In this document: positions 1-8,501 of the stretch, one piece after another
Layout: each line of letters starts with the position of its first letter
Numbering within the stretch: the first letter of the stretch is position 1
NCBI GenBank assembly: GCA_002346745.1
Contig: DEAL01000015.1
Location: 1 to 28,506 of the forward strand
From: Candidatus Neomicrothrix sp. UBA2983
GTDB taxonomy: Bacteria; Actinomycetota; Acidimicrobiia; Acidimicrobiales; MedAcidi-G1
DNA: 28,506 bases
Direction of reading: 5' to 3'
Made by a program: the position numbers and the translations under genes
The notes under the pieces: generated by a model
The model's database searches: none
Told to the model about the DNA's origin: nothing
Seen by the model: only the letters and a program-made list of their open reading frames with translations

Positions 1-1
1 T

Positions 2-358
2 GCTGAGGCTGCGGCTGCTGAGGCAGCCGGTGCCGTCTCGACGGGTTACACGGCCGAAGAGTTGGCTTCGATCATGTTCGCTGCCGAATACCTCGAAATG
101 ACGCTCCCTGAATTCCAGGCCACTGGCGTCTACGTCATCGACTTCCTCACGCCGAGGACGAGTAGCGGCGCATATGAAGCGAACCCGATTGTCGACCCAC
201 CGGACGTCAGCGGCTCGGAGAGCATCACCTCCACCTGGGACGCGGAACAACGAGAAGTCTTGGGCCGGGTGACCGAAGGGTATGAAGTCACGTCGGCCGA
301 GGCGCAGAAGTTCGGCGCGATCCTGCTGACCTTCTTTGTGGGACTTGCCGCTGGTTAG
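2..358 (+). CDS. C-terminal part of an unrecognised protein (5' end outside window)
   Basis: The frame is open from the left edge to a TAG at 356-358. A TTG at 62 could be read as a start, but the frame continues upstream through an Ala/Glu-rich stretch, so this is most likely the tail of a longer gene. The visible 118 residues begin with an Ala-rich segment, then a 'GYTAEELASIMFAAEY' helix-like stretch, an acidic Ser/Pro-rich middle, and end in a hydrophobic segment (FGAILLTFFVGLAAG) that could be a membrane helix or a buried strand. I recognise no family. The next gene starts 39 nt downstream on the same strand, so co-transcription is possible. Confidence 0.55.
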   Translation, partial: AEAAAAEAAGAVSTGYTAEELASIMFAAEYLEMTLPEFQATGVYVIDFLTPRTSSGAYEANPIVDPPDVSGSESITSTWDAEQREVLGRVTEGYEVTSAEAQKFGAILLTFFVGLAAG

Positions 359-397
359 TCGATCGAGGCAAGCGGCAATCTCCAAGACAACCTTGGC

Positions 398-3300
398 GTG
401 ATCGCCAGCCGGGAATCGGGGCGACTGATCGTTCCAGTCCGTGATCGGTCGTCCCGGGTCTGCGCGAAACAACGCAGCGTCCTCCTGGCGGCCTCGCTGC
501 TTGCCGCTTCCTGCGGCGGTGGCTCCGCGCCGGAGTTGGAAGCGGCGGTCGAGGTAGCGGCTCCCGGACAGGCCGAGGCGTCTCTCGGCTTCTCCATGGG
601 TGCCGACAGTTGGAAGTTCCGGAACTACCGGGCGGACGAAGAAACGGCCTTTTCGGTTGCCGACGCCGTAGCCCTGTTCGGCGACGAGGCAGTGTGCGTG
701 GAGGCTTCAGGAGGTTGCACACCGACGCCTGCCGCAGCCGAATGGATCGCGATGGTCGCCCATTCGATGTCGTTTGGTTCCTGCGAGGGGATGACGGTCA
801 CGAGCTTGGATCGTTTCCTCGTTGGGGCACGACCCAGCAGTGGCCAGCTTCCGTTCAGCCCGGACGTCGCCCGGCAGGTGAGTCGGCTGTTCGCGACCCA
901 GTATCTCCAGAAGGTCATCGACGCGACAGATGACTGGCGAGACGAGAGCGTTGCGGCGATTGTCACCGAACTCGAAGCGGCGTTGGCGGACAAGAGCCAC
1001 GAGCAATACACGCTTGGCGTGTACACGAAGGGTGAGGGCCACAGCGTGTTGCCGTACGCCGTCGACCGTCTCGAGGAAGGCCGCGCGGTGATCCACGTCT
1101 ATGACCCGAACTGGCCGTCACAGGATCGCTACATCGAGGTCGATACCGACCAGAACGCTTGGAGGTTCTCCTATTCCGGCAGGGACCCGGCGAGCGACCC
1201 GGAGGCGTGGACAGGCGGCAGCAAGAAGATGGACCTCCAGCCCCTGTCGTCCCGCGAGGCACCACACGAGGAACCCTTCGAGGGTGCTGGTGCCGGGAAC
1301 CGTGTACTGCTTGCGGTCACGTCCACCGATCGAAACTGGGCGTTGACGGCGGGCGACACGACCACCAAGGGTGCCGAGTTGGTTCCTGGGGAGGACGCCG
1401 TCGTGGCGGTGATCCGCGCCGGTCTCGACGGGGCGACGACGGCATTGATCGAGGTGGCTGTTGAAGACAGCGGCGATATCAGGCTCGAGGCCGCCGACGA
1501 AGTCACTGTGACCGCTCAGGCCCCCACCGGCACCACCACTGTGGCGGCCAAGAAGCAGGTCTCGCTCCAGATCAGTGCCAGCGAAGGAGAACTCGAGGTC
1601 GCCGTGTCCAAAGACGCTGACGCGGTCGTGAGTGTTGCCACCGAATCAGAACGAATCTTCGTCGAGTCCTCTGATCGGCTCGATACCGATATCCAGGTGA
1701 CCGAGGTCCAGACCGTCGTCGATTACGTCGACGACCTGGGGGGGGTTGTCGAGGAGGTCGTCGTCGAGGCCGGTGAGAGTCGTGTCGACATCGAGGTGGT
1801 CATCGAAGAGTCGATCGTCGAGGTGCTCGATGAGCAAGGTGAAGTCGTCGAAACGGTCGTGATCGAAGCAGAGACAGAATTCAGCGAACCGGAGGTGTAC
1901 GCAGCAGAGGTACGCGAAGAAGTACTCGTCATCGCCACACCTACAACGACGACGTCGACGACCGAACCGCCGGCAATGACGACGTCGACATCTGAGCCGC
2001 CGGCAACTACGACTGAGTCGCCGGCAACGACGACGTCGACAACTGAGTCGCCGGCAACGACGACGTCGACCACTGAGCCGCCGGCAACGACGACGTCGAC
2101 CACTGAGCCGCCGGCAACGACGACTGAGCCGCCGGCAACGACGACTGAGCCGCCGGTAACGACGACTGAGCCGCCGGCAACGACGACGTCGACGACTGAA
2201 GCCCCGACGTCGACCACTGAGCCGCCGGCAACCACGACGTCGACCACTGAGCCGCCGGCAACCACGACGTCGACGACTGAAGCCCCGACGACGACCACTG
2301 AGCCGCCGGCAACGTCGACCACTGAGCCGCCGGCACCCGTCGTCCCGACAACGGTTCCTGGCGCCCCCACCGGCTTGAGCGCCGCCCCGGGAACGATGGA
2401 GGCGCTCGTGACCTGGACGGCACCCCTCGACACCGGTGGCTCTCCGATCATCGACTACGTGGTCGAATACTCCACCGATGCAGGAACGACCTGGACGACC
2501 TTCGAGGACGCCGTCTCTGCGCAGGCCAGCTTCACCTTCTCGAGCGAAACCCTGATCACCGGCGGCCCCTATGAACTTCGAGTTTCTGCTGTAAACGTCG
2601 CAGGCGCCGGACCGACGTCACAGACCTCCACCTTGCCCACCGTTCCGGCGACGATCACCGATGCCACGGTGACGGCGGTTGGAGACCAGTCGATGACTGC
2701 GACGTTCACCGCTCCCGCCAACGGCGGGTCTGCGATCACCGGGTACACCTTCGAGTATTCGACAGATGGCGGCAGTACGTGGACGGTCGACGAGGATCCG
2801 TTCACCTTGACGTTCTCCGGGTCGACGGGCACGTATTCGACGACCTACGTGACGAACGGAACCGCCTATTCGGGTCGCGTTTCGGCCACCAACGCGGTGG
2901 GTTCCTCTCCGACTTCCAACGTCGTGACGTTCACTCCAGTGGGTGTTCCTGGGTCGCCGACTGGACTCGCGGCGACGACCCCTGCCGCCCCCGATGTGTC
3001 GCTGTCCTGGTCCGCCCCGACGGAAACCGGTGGAGGGACCATCACCGACTACGCCATCGAATATTCCGACAACGGGGGGTCCAGTTGGACCACCTTCGCC
3101 GACGGAACCGCAGCCAGCCTCGGCGCCACCGTGACCGGACTCACGAAGGGCACCTCCTACACATTCAGGGTCTCCGCCATCAACGCAGCCGGAACCGGAA
3201 CGGCGTCCAGCACCGTTCAGGCAGCCATTCCGACAACGGTGCCAGGGGCGCCGACGGACCTGACCGCAGCCGCCACCTCCGGCGTCGACTATTCGATCGA

Positions 3301-3568
3301 CCTGGCCTGGACTGCGCCGAACGATGACGGCGGCTCCTCGCTCACCGACTACATCATCGAATGGCAGTTCGAGGGTGGCGACTGGTGGACGGTAGGCCCA
3401 TCTGATCTCACAAGGGACTCGATGACCGACACCTCGGTGACCGTGGGCTACCTCTATTCGTCCGGCTACGTCCACATCTTCCGGGTCACGTCGGTCAACG
3501 CCGTCGGCAGCAGCACTGCCTCTTCAACCGCCAGCGGTACACCGACGCCGATAGGGCCGCCCGCCTAG
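398..3568 (+). CDS. Predicted surface lipoprotein: putative papain-like domain, Thr/Pro-rich linker, four fibronectin type III domains
   Basis: 1056 residues from a GTG start; no convincing ribosome site is visible, so the start is tentative. Residues 24-39 (basic, then a hydrophobic run ending AAS-C39) look like a lipoprotein signal with the lipid-bearing Cys39. Residues about 50-290 have the layout of a papain-like cysteine hydrolase: 'GSCEGM' with Cys129, 'GEGHSV' with His215, and 'VYDPNWP' with Asp236/Asn238. Residues about 300-510 are Val/Glu-rich and beta-prone. Residues about 515-647 are a low-complexity Thr/Ser/Glu/Pro linker. Four FN3 modules follow at about 653-745, 747-846, 848-945 and 948-1056, each with WxAP, DY/GY.xEY/EW and the 'RVSAxNxxG' strand (the last is RVTSVNAVG). 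There is no C-terminal sorting signal, so anchoring would be by the lipid. FN3 and linker calls are firm; the peptidase call rests on motif order and could be a non-catalytic relative. It may act on cell-wall or extracellular material. Confidence 0.75.
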   Translation: MIASRESGRLIVPVRDRSSRVCAKQRSVLLAASLLAASCGGGSAPELEAAVEVAAPGQAEASLGFSMGADSWKFRNYRADEETAFSVADAVALFGDEAVCVEASGGCTPTPAAAEWIAMVAHSMSFGSCEGMTVTSLDRFLVGARPSSGQLPFSPDVARQVSRLFATQYLQKVIDATDDWRDESVAAIVTELEAALADKSHEQYTLGVYTKGEGHSVLPYAVDRLEEGRAVIHVYDPNWPSQDRYIEVDTDQNAWRFSYSGRDPASDPEAWTGGSKKMDLQPLSSREAPHEEPFEGAGAGNRVLLAVTSTDRNWALTAGDTTTKGAELVPGEDAVVAVIRAGLDGATTALIEVAVEDSGDIRLEAADEVTVTAQAPTGTTTVAAKKQVSLQISASEGELEVAVSKDADAVVSVATESERIFVESSDRLDTDIQVTEVQTVVDYVDDLGGVVEEVVVEAGESRVDIEVVIEESIVEVLDEQGEVVETVVIEAETEFSEPEVYAAEVREEVLVIATPTTTTSTTEPPAMTTSTSEPPATTTESPATTTSTTESPATTTSTTEPPATTTSTTEPPATTTEPPATTTEPPVTTTEPPATTTSTTEAPTSTTEPPATTTSTTEPPATTTSTTEAPTTTTEPPATSTTEPPAPVVPTTVPGAPTGLSAAPGTMEALVTWTAPLDTGGSPIIDYVVEYSTDAGTTWTTFEDAVSAQASFTFSSETLITGGPYELRVSAVNVAGAGPTSQTSTLPTVPATITDATVTAVGDQSMTATFTAPANGGSAITGYTFEYSTDGGSTWTVDEDPFTLTFSGSTGTYSTTYVTNGTAYSGRVSATNAVGSSPTSNVVTFTPVGVPGSPTGLAATTPAAPDVSLSWSAPTETGGGTITDYAIEYSDNGGSSWTTFADGTAASLGATVTGLTKGTSYTFRVSAINAAGTGTASSTVQAAIPTTVPGAPTDLTAAATSGVDYSIDLAWTAPNDDGGSSLTDYIIEWQFEGGDWWTVGPSDLTRDSMTDTSVTVGYLYSSGYVHIFRVTSVNAVGSSTASSTASGTPTPIGPPA
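1941..2334 (+). repeat. In-frame tandem repeat encoding TTTSTTEPPA-type linker
   Basis: Within the surface-protein gene, a 30-bp unit (encoding about TTTSTTEPPA) alternates with a shortened 21-bp unit (TTEPPAT). Near-identical copies can be read at 2041-2070 and 2071-2100, with further copies to about 2334. All units are multiples of three, so gain or loss would keep the frame. The peptide resembles flexible Thr/Pro spacers of secreted actinobacterial proteins. It is not a CRISPR: there are no unique spacers, and the unit is translated in a long open frame. Confidence 0.85.
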
Positions 3569-3683
3569 GAACATTCGCCGTCGGTCCATCTGCCCTCAGC
3601 CTCCGGGGAAACGTCCATCTCCGACAGGTGACCGACGCTCGCCGGCACCGGCCGCCGACGCGGCACCGCGCCGCCTCCTGCAG

Positions 3684-3689
3684 CAGACT
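3684..3689 (+). promoter_or_regulatory. Possible -10 hexamer (CAGACT) for a leaderless amidohydrolase transcript
   Basis: CAGACT keeps the A2 and T6 of the actinobacterial TANNNT -10 element and lies 8 nt before the GTG at 3698, where no ribosome site is seen. That spacing would place the transcription start at or next to the start codon. This is inferred from position and from the same arrangement at other unit starts in the window; no -35 is evident. Confidence 0.3.
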
Positions 3690-3697
3690 GGCGGGGC

Positions 3698-4879
3698 GTG
3701 GATCCCGAACTGTTCCTGCCCGAGCCCGAACCGCGTGAGGTCCGGTACACGGTCGTCTCCGTGGACGACCACGTCGTCGAGCCACCACACCTCTTCGCCG
3801 ACTACATGTCGCCCGGCCTACGCGACCGCGGGCCGCAACTGGTGGAGACCGAGGCCGGCCACCAGGTCTGGGAGTTCGAGGGCGCCACCTACTCGCAGGT
3901 CGGCATGAACGCCGTGGCGGGCCGTCGGCCCGAGACCGTGACCCTCGAACCGTTCCGCTTCGACCAGATGCGGCCCGGCTGCTACGACGTCCACGCCCGC
4001 GTCGCCGACATGGACCTCGGCGGAATCTGGGCGATGCTCAACTTCCCCTCGCAGATCACCGGCTTCTGCGGCCGGGTGTTCTCCGACGCTGTGGACGCCG
4101 AGGTGGGGATCGACGCCACCCGGGCCTGGAACGACTGGCTGCACGACGAGTGGTACCTCGAGTACCCGGAGCGGATCATCCCCGGCGGCATCACCTACCT
4201 CGGCGACGCCACCGTGGCCGCCGCCGAGATCCGCCGCAACGCCGAACGGGGCTTCACGTCCGTCGCGCTGCCCGAGCGGCCACACGCCGTCGGCCTGCCC
4301 AGCCTCTGGGACCGCGACTTCTGGGACCCGGTCATCGCCGCCTGCGACGAGACCGGCACCGTCATCTCGCTCCACGTCGGCAGCTCCGGCATGCACCCCA
4401 TGCCCCCCGGGTCGCCCAGCCTCCAGCTGGGGGGCACCCTGTTCGGCCAGTTGGCCCTGAGCGCCTGCGCGGAGTGGCTCTGGTCGGAATACCCGCTCCG
4501 CCACCCCGGCCTCAAGGTCGCTATGTCGGAGGGTGGCATCGGCTGGGTGGCGATGCTCCTGGACCGGCTCGACAACATCGTGGACCGCTCCGGCTACGGG
4601 CAGGGGTGGGACGTCCGCCCCGCCGAGGTGGTGCAGCGCAACTTCTGGTTCTGCACCCTCGACGATCCGTCGACGATCGACACCCGATATCGCATCGGCG
4701 TCGAGAACATCTGCGCCGAGACCGACTACCCCCACGGCGACTCCACCTGGCCCGACACCCAGCAGGTCATCACCGACGCCTGGGGCCACCTGCCCGACGA
4801 CGAGCTACGGGCCATCTGCTGCGAGAACGCCGCCGCCCTCTACCGGCACCCGCTGCCACCTGAGGTACTGCCGCACTGA
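3698..4879 (+). CDS. Amidohydrolase family protein (PF04909/COG2159 type)
   Basis: 393 residues from GTG; the length is normal for the family. It is a metal-dependent TIM-barrel hydrolase or decarboxylase. The signature opens at 'SVDDHVVEPP' (Asp24, His25), followed by barrel-strand motifs 'ISLHVGSSG' (His226) and 'ETDYPHGDSTWP' (Asp343, His346), which is typical of the actinobacterial subgroup. The usual HxH is DDH here, which is normal for this subgroup. There is no signal peptide, so it is cytosolic. It is separated by 129 nt from the upstream surface protein and by 89 nt from the cupin gene, so it may be its own unit. The substrate is unknown; relatives act on aromatic or heterocyclic carboxylates and amides. 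Fold confidence is high, reaction confidence low. Confidence 0.88.
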   Translation: MDPELFLPEPEPREVRYTVVSVDDHVVEPPHLFADYMSPGLRDRGPQLVETEAGHQVWEFEGATYSQVGMNAVAGRRPETVTLEPFRFDQMRPGCYDVHARVADMDLGGIWAMLNFPSQITGFCGRVFSDAVDAEVGIDATRAWNDWLHDEWYLEYPERIIPGGITYLGDATVAAAEIRRNAERGFTSVALPERPHAVGLPSLWDRDFWDPVIAACDETGTVISLHVGSSGMHPMPPGSPSLQLGGTLFGQLALSACAEWLWSEYPLRHPGLKVAMSEGGIGWVAMLLDRLDNIVDRSGYGQGWDVRPAEVVQRNFWFCTLDDPSTIDTRYRIGVENICAETDYPHGDSTWPDTQQVITDAWGHLPDDELRAICCENAAALYRHPLPPEVLPH

Positions 4880-4968
4880 GACGCGCCGGGTGCGACGCCG
4901 CCGTCCCGGACCGGGGAGAATGGGGCGGCGCGCAGCCGACGGTCACACGAGGGGAGGGGAGCAGGCCA

Positions 4969-5382
4969 GTGGGGGAGCCACGCACCAACCAGCACGGGGT
5001 CACCGCCACGCAGCGGCGCATCTTCGCCTGGGACGAGGTGGACCGGGTCCGCTGGGACGAGGACGACACCGAGGGCCAGATCCTCAGTGGCGAGCAGATG
5101 CACCTCATCCGCGCCGTCTACCCGCCGGGCTCGACCTACGAGATCCACAGCCACCCGCACGAGCAGTTCAGCCTGCTGCTGTCCGGCCGGCTGCTCCTGA
5201 CCGTCGGTGACGAGACCCGGAAGATCGGCCCCGGGGACGGCTGGTACGCACCGGGTGGCGTCCCGCACGGCGGCGAGGTGCTCGGCGACGAGGAGGCCGT
5301 GTTCATCGACGTCTACTCGCCGGCCACCACCTGGATCCTCGACGTGTTCGCCCAGGGCCGGCACATCCCGGCTGGCGGCTGA
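4969..5382 (+). CDS. Small cupin-domain protein
   Basis: 137 residues from GTG, preceded by a purine-rich ribosome site (GGGGAGGGGAG, about 8-10 nt upstream). It is a single cupin barrel: motif 1 is 'HSHPHEQF' after a Gly-x5 lead, motif 2 is 'PGGVPHGG'. The His and Glu residues are those expected to bind one metal ion. Small cupins of this kind serve as isomerases, dioxygenases, sugar-binding or sensory proteins; none can be chosen here. It ends 16 nt before the molybdopterin-subunit gene and is probably the first gene of that operon (cupin, molybdenum subunit, Hyi-like, SDR, MOSC). Confidence 0.85.
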   Translation: MGEPRTNQHGVTATQRRIFAWDEVDRVRWDEDDTEGQILSGEQMHLIRAVYPPGSTYEIHSHPHEQFSLLLSGRLLLTVGDETRKIGPGDGWYAPGGVPHGGEVLGDEEAVFIDVYSPATTWILDVFAQGRHIPAGG

Positions 5383-5398
5383 GGAGGATCGTTCGGCG

Positions 5399-7672
5399 AT
5401 GGGCCTGCTGGGATCACGCGTCCGACGCAGCGAGGACCACGATTTGCTGCTTGGTGCCGCCGACTACGTCGGCGACCTCGCCCCCGACGGGGCACTCCAC
5501 GCCGTCTTCGTCCGCTCGCCCGAACCCCACGGACACCTGGCGGCCGTCCGCGCCGACGAGGCCCTGGTGATGCCGGGTGTCGCTGCGGTGCTGACCGGCG
5601 GCGACCTTGACCTCCCCGCAGAACCACCCAGCCTCCCCGGCCTCGAGACCGCCATGACCCGGACGGCCCTGGCTTGGGACCGCGTCCGCTACGTCGGCGA
5701 GCCCGTCGCCGTCGTGCTGGCCGAGACGCCCGCCCAGGCGGTCGACGCCGCCGAACTGGTCCACGCCGAGGTCGACCCCCTGCCCGCCGTGGTCGGCTTC
5801 GACGCCTCGAAGGCCGGGGAGACGCTCGTCCACCCGGAGGCGGGCACTAACCGCTGCTGGACGATGGGCCGTGACCCGGACCCGGACCTGTTCGACGGGT
5901 GCGAGGTCGTCGTCTCGCTCACGTTCGCCAATCCCCGCCTGAACGGGGCCCCCATTGAGCCCCGCGCGGCGGTGGCCCGCTGGGAGGAGGCCGACGGACG
6001 TCACCGACTCACGCAGTGGTCCTGCACCCAGTTCCCGCACCGGGCCCGCGACTCCCTGGCGGCCGGCTGCGGCGTCGAGCCCGGGGACGTGCGCGTCATC
6101 ACGCCCGAGGTCGGCGGCGGCTTCGGGGCCAAGAACGGCGCCTACCCGGAGGACATCGTGGTGGCCCTCGCCGCACGCCGGCTGGGGCGGCCGGTCTGCT
6201 GGACCGAGACCCGCAGCGAGTCGATGCTCAACCTCGCCCACGGCCGGGGCCTCGAGTTCACCGCCACGCTGGGCGGCGACCGGGCGGCGAACCTGATGGC
6301 CTACCGGCTGCACATGGACCAGGACGCCGGCGCCTACCCCGGCATCGGCGCCATCCTCCCGCTATTCGGGCGCACGATGGCCGTCGGCAACTACGCCATT
6401 CCCCGCGTCGAGTTCAGCGCCGACGCCTGGGTCACGACCACCACGCCGATGGGCGCCTACCGGGGAGCCGGCCGACCGGAGGCCACCCACGCCATCGAAC
6501 GGATGGTGGACCGGTACGCCGCCGAGGTCGGCCTCGATCCGCTCGAGGTGCGGCGACGCAACTTCATCCCGCCGGACGCCTTCCCGTTCACGACGGCCAC
6601 CGGCCAGGAGTACGACAGCGGCGACTACGGCGGGGCCCTCGACCGGGTCCTGGAACGACTGGACCTCGACGACCTGCGGGCCGAGCAGGAGCGGCGTCGG
6701 TCGACCGCAGGTGCGCCGCTGCTCGGCATCGGCTTCGCCGCCTACGTCGAGGTCGCCAACCCGATCCGGGCCTCCGAGTTCGGGAGCGTGGCGATCCGCC
6801 CCGACGGGTCGGCGCTGGTCCTCACCGGCTCCTCCGCCCACGGACAGGGGCACCACACGACCTTCGCCCAGATCGCCGCCGACGCCCTCGGGATCCCGTT
6901 CGACCGGATCGAGGTCCGGCACGGCGACACCGACGAGGTGCCTCGCGGGGGCGGCACGGGCGGCTCACGGTCACTGCAGGCGGGCGGCGTGGCCGTCCAC
7001 CAGGCCAGCGAGGCCGTGGTGGAGGAGGCGAAGCGGATCGTGGCCGGGATGCTCGAGGCCAACCCCGCCGACGTCGTACTCGACGTCGAGGCCGGCGAGT
7101 TCTCGGTGGCCGGTTCGCCGTCGGTCCGCGTGGCCTGGCCGGAGGTGGCCGCCCAGGCCGCCGAGGACGGGGGCACCCTCGGGGCCGAGGAGGACTTCCA
7201 GCCACCGGACGCCACGTACCCGTTCGGCGTCCACGCCAGCATCCTGGAGGTCGACCCGGAAACGGGTCGGGTGACCCTGCTGCGCCACGTGGCCTGCGAC
7301 GACGCCGGGGTGCTCGTCAACCCGACCATCGTCGACGGCCAGGTCCATGGCGGCGTCGTGGGTGGCATCGCCCAGGCGCTCATGGAGGAGTTCCGCTACG
7401 ACGCCGACGGCGTCCCGGTGACCGGCAACTTCCTCGACTACGGGATCGTCTCCGCCGCCGAGATGCCGCCGATCGAGCGAATCGAGATGGAGACCCCGAC
7501 GCCAAGGAACCCCCTGGGCGTGAAGGGCGTCGGCGAGTCGGGGACCATCGGCTCGATGCCCGCCGTGCAGAACGCCCTCGTCGACGCTCTGGCCCACCTG
7601 GGCGTGCGACACGTCGACATCCCGTTCAGTCCGCAGCGGATCTGGCGAACGATCCGGGCGGCCACCCCCTGA
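5399..7672 (+). CDS. Xanthine dehydrogenase family protein, molybdopterin-binding large subunit
   Basis: 757 residues from ATG 5399, chosen because GAGGAGG (5381-5387) sits about 11 nt upstream and the family N-terminus 'GSRVRRSEDHDLLLG' starts there; the open frame reaching 5207 runs through the cupin gene. Cofactor loop 'GGGFGAK' is at 239-245, 'AYRGAGR' at 353-359, and the catalytic Glu713 lies in 'GVGESG'. The AYxCSFR loop of form I CO dehydrogenase is absent, so this is not a CO dehydrogenase of that type. These enzymes hydroxylate N-heterocycles, purines, aldehydes or nicotinate-like compounds using molybdenum and water. The FAD (CoxM-like) and 2Fe-2S (CoxS-like) partners that normally adjoin are missing from the window; this polypeptide cannot pass electrons on alone. 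Cytosolic; substrate unknown. Confidence 0.93.
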   Translation: MGLLGSRVRRSEDHDLLLGAADYVGDLAPDGALHAVFVRSPEPHGHLAAVRADEALVMPGVAAVLTGGDLDLPAEPPSLPGLETAMTRTALAWDRVRYVGEPVAVVLAETPAQAVDAAELVHAEVDPLPAVVGFDASKAGETLVHPEAGTNRCWTMGRDPDPDLFDGCEVVVSLTFANPRLNGAPIEPRAAVARWEEADGRHRLTQWSCTQFPHRARDSLAAGCGVEPGDVRVITPEVGGGFGAKNGAYPEDIVVALAARRLGRPVCWTETRSESMLNLAHGRGLEFTATLGGDRAANLMAYRLHMDQDAGAYPGIGAILPLFGRTMAVGNYAIPRVEFSADAWVTTTTPMGAYRGAGRPEATHAIERMVDRYAAEVGLDPLEVRRRNFIPPDAFPFTTATGQEYDSGDYGGALDRVLERLDLDDLRAEQERRRSTAGAPLLGIGFAAYVEVANPIRASEFGSVAIRPDGSALVLTGSSAHGQGHHTTFAQIAADALGIPFDRIEVRHGDTDEVPRGGGTGGSRSLQAGGVAVHQASEAVVEEAKRIVAGMLEANPADVVLDVEAGEFSVAGSPSVRVAWPEVAAQAAEDGGTLGAEEDFQPPDATYPFGVHASILEVDPETGRVTLLRHVACDDAGVLVNPTIVDGQVHGGVVGGIAQALMEEFRYDADGVPVTGNFLDYGIVSAAEMPPIERIEMETPTPRNPLGVKGVGESGTIGSMPAVQNALVDALAHLGVRHVDIPFSPQRIWRTIRAATP

Positions 7673-7694
7673 ACACCGACCCGCGCCCGTGCGG

Positions 7695-7700
7695 CAAGAT
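7695..7700 (+). promoter_or_regulatory. Possible -10 hexamer (CAAGAT) just before the Hyi-like gene
   Basis: CAAGAT matches the A2/T6 core of TANNNT and lies 6 nt upstream of the GTG at 7707, in the 34-nt gap after the molybdopterin-subunit gene. It could give an internal leaderless start for the Hyi-SDR-MOSC genes, but such a short match occurs by chance often. Confidence 0.22.
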
Positions 7701-7706
7701 GGTGTC

Positions 7707-8501
7707 GTGATCCGCTTCGCCGCCAACCTGGGGTTCCTGTGGGCGGATCGGCCACTGCCTGATGCCATCGAAGCCGCCGCTGCAGCCGGGTTCGACGCCG
7801 TGGAGTGCCACATGCCGTATGCCCACGACCCGCCCGACGTGGCCGCAGCCCTCGAGCAGACGGGCCTCCCGATGCTGGGGCTCAACACCGACCACTCCGG
7901 CCCCGAGGTGGGGGTGGGCGCCATCCCGGGCCGGGAGGCCGAGGCCCGGTCCGAGATCGAGCGGGCCGTCGACTACGCCCTGGCCGTCGACTGTCCGGCC
8001 ATCCACGTGATGGCCGGATGCACGGGCCGCTCTCCGGGCGCCGAGGAGGCCTACCGGTCCAACCTGGCCCACGCCGCCGAACTGGCGGCGCCCGAGGGGC
8101 TGACCGTGCTCGTCGAGCCGATCAGCACGAACACCTTCGCCGGCTACCACCTGCACACCGTCGACCAGGCCATCGGGACGATCGACGCCCTCCGGGACGA
8201 CGGCGTTCCCGACGTGACGCGGGTCATCCTCGACTGGTTCCACGTTGCCGACATGGGCGACGACGTCCTCGACGCAGCGGCACGGCTGGGTGACCGGCTG
8301 GGGCACGTCCAGGTCGCCGCCTACCCGGACCGCGGCGAGCCCGACGCCGGCGACCTCGACGCCGAGGTGCTCCTGCCGGGCCTCGTGGCAGCGGGCTACG
8401 AGGGGTTCTTCGCCGCCGAATACCGGCCCCGGGGCGACCTGGAGGCGGGCCTCTCGTGGATGGCGCCGTGGCTGGCGGCACGGGCGGGAGCCGGGGCATG
8501 A
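7707..8501 (+). CDS. Hydroxypyruvate isomerase-like TIM-barrel protein
   Basis: 264 residues from GTG 7707, which gives the family N-terminus 'IRFAANLGFLW'; an in-frame GTG at 7689 adds six unlikely residues. It belongs to the AP-endonuclease-2 type sugar isomerase/epimerase barrels and tracks bacterial Hyi closely: 'VEPIS..NTFAGYHL' (Glu137), 'ILDWFHVADM' (Asp176, His179), 'GHVQVAAYPDRGEP' (His200, Gln202), 'FFAAEYRP' (Glu238). The Glu-Asp-Gln-Glu set matches the metal ligands of the family, so the active site looks intact. Hyi interconverts hydroxypyruvate and tartronate semialdehyde; in a mixed catabolic operon the substrate may be another 2-hydroxy-aldehyde or ketose. Its stop overlaps the SDR start by four bases (ATGA), implying translational coupling. 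Confidence 0.85.
   Translation: MIRFAANLGFLWADRPLPDAIEAAAAAGFDAVECHMPYAHDPPDVAAALEQTGLPMLGLNTDHSGPEVGVGAIPGREAEARSEIERAVDYALAVDCPAIHVMAGCTGRSPGAEEAYRSNLAHAAELAAPEGLTVLVEPISTNTFAGYHLHTVDQAIGTIDALRDDGVPDVTRVILDWFHVADMGDDVLDAAARLGDRLGHVQVAAYPDRGEPDAGDLDAEVLLPGLVAAGYEGFFAAEYRPRGDLEAGLSWMAPWLAARAGAGA

Noticed and set aside
1941..2334. CRISPR-like direct repeats
   Set aside because: No unique spacers; units are contiguous, multiples of three and translated within a long gene.
1723..2451. Long - strand frames of Val/Gly/Ser-rich repeats opposite the surface-protein gene
   Set aside because: They are the antisense image of the Thr/Pro linker repeat; the low-complexity sequence keeps several frames open, with no ribosome site.
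5207..5398. N-terminal extension of the molybdopterin subunit
   Set aside because: It runs through the cupin gene; the family N-terminus and a GAGGAGG site favour ATG 5399.
5399..7672. Form I CO dehydrogenase large subunit (CoxL)
   Set aside because: The AYxCSFR active-site loop is absent; AYRGAGR is present instead.
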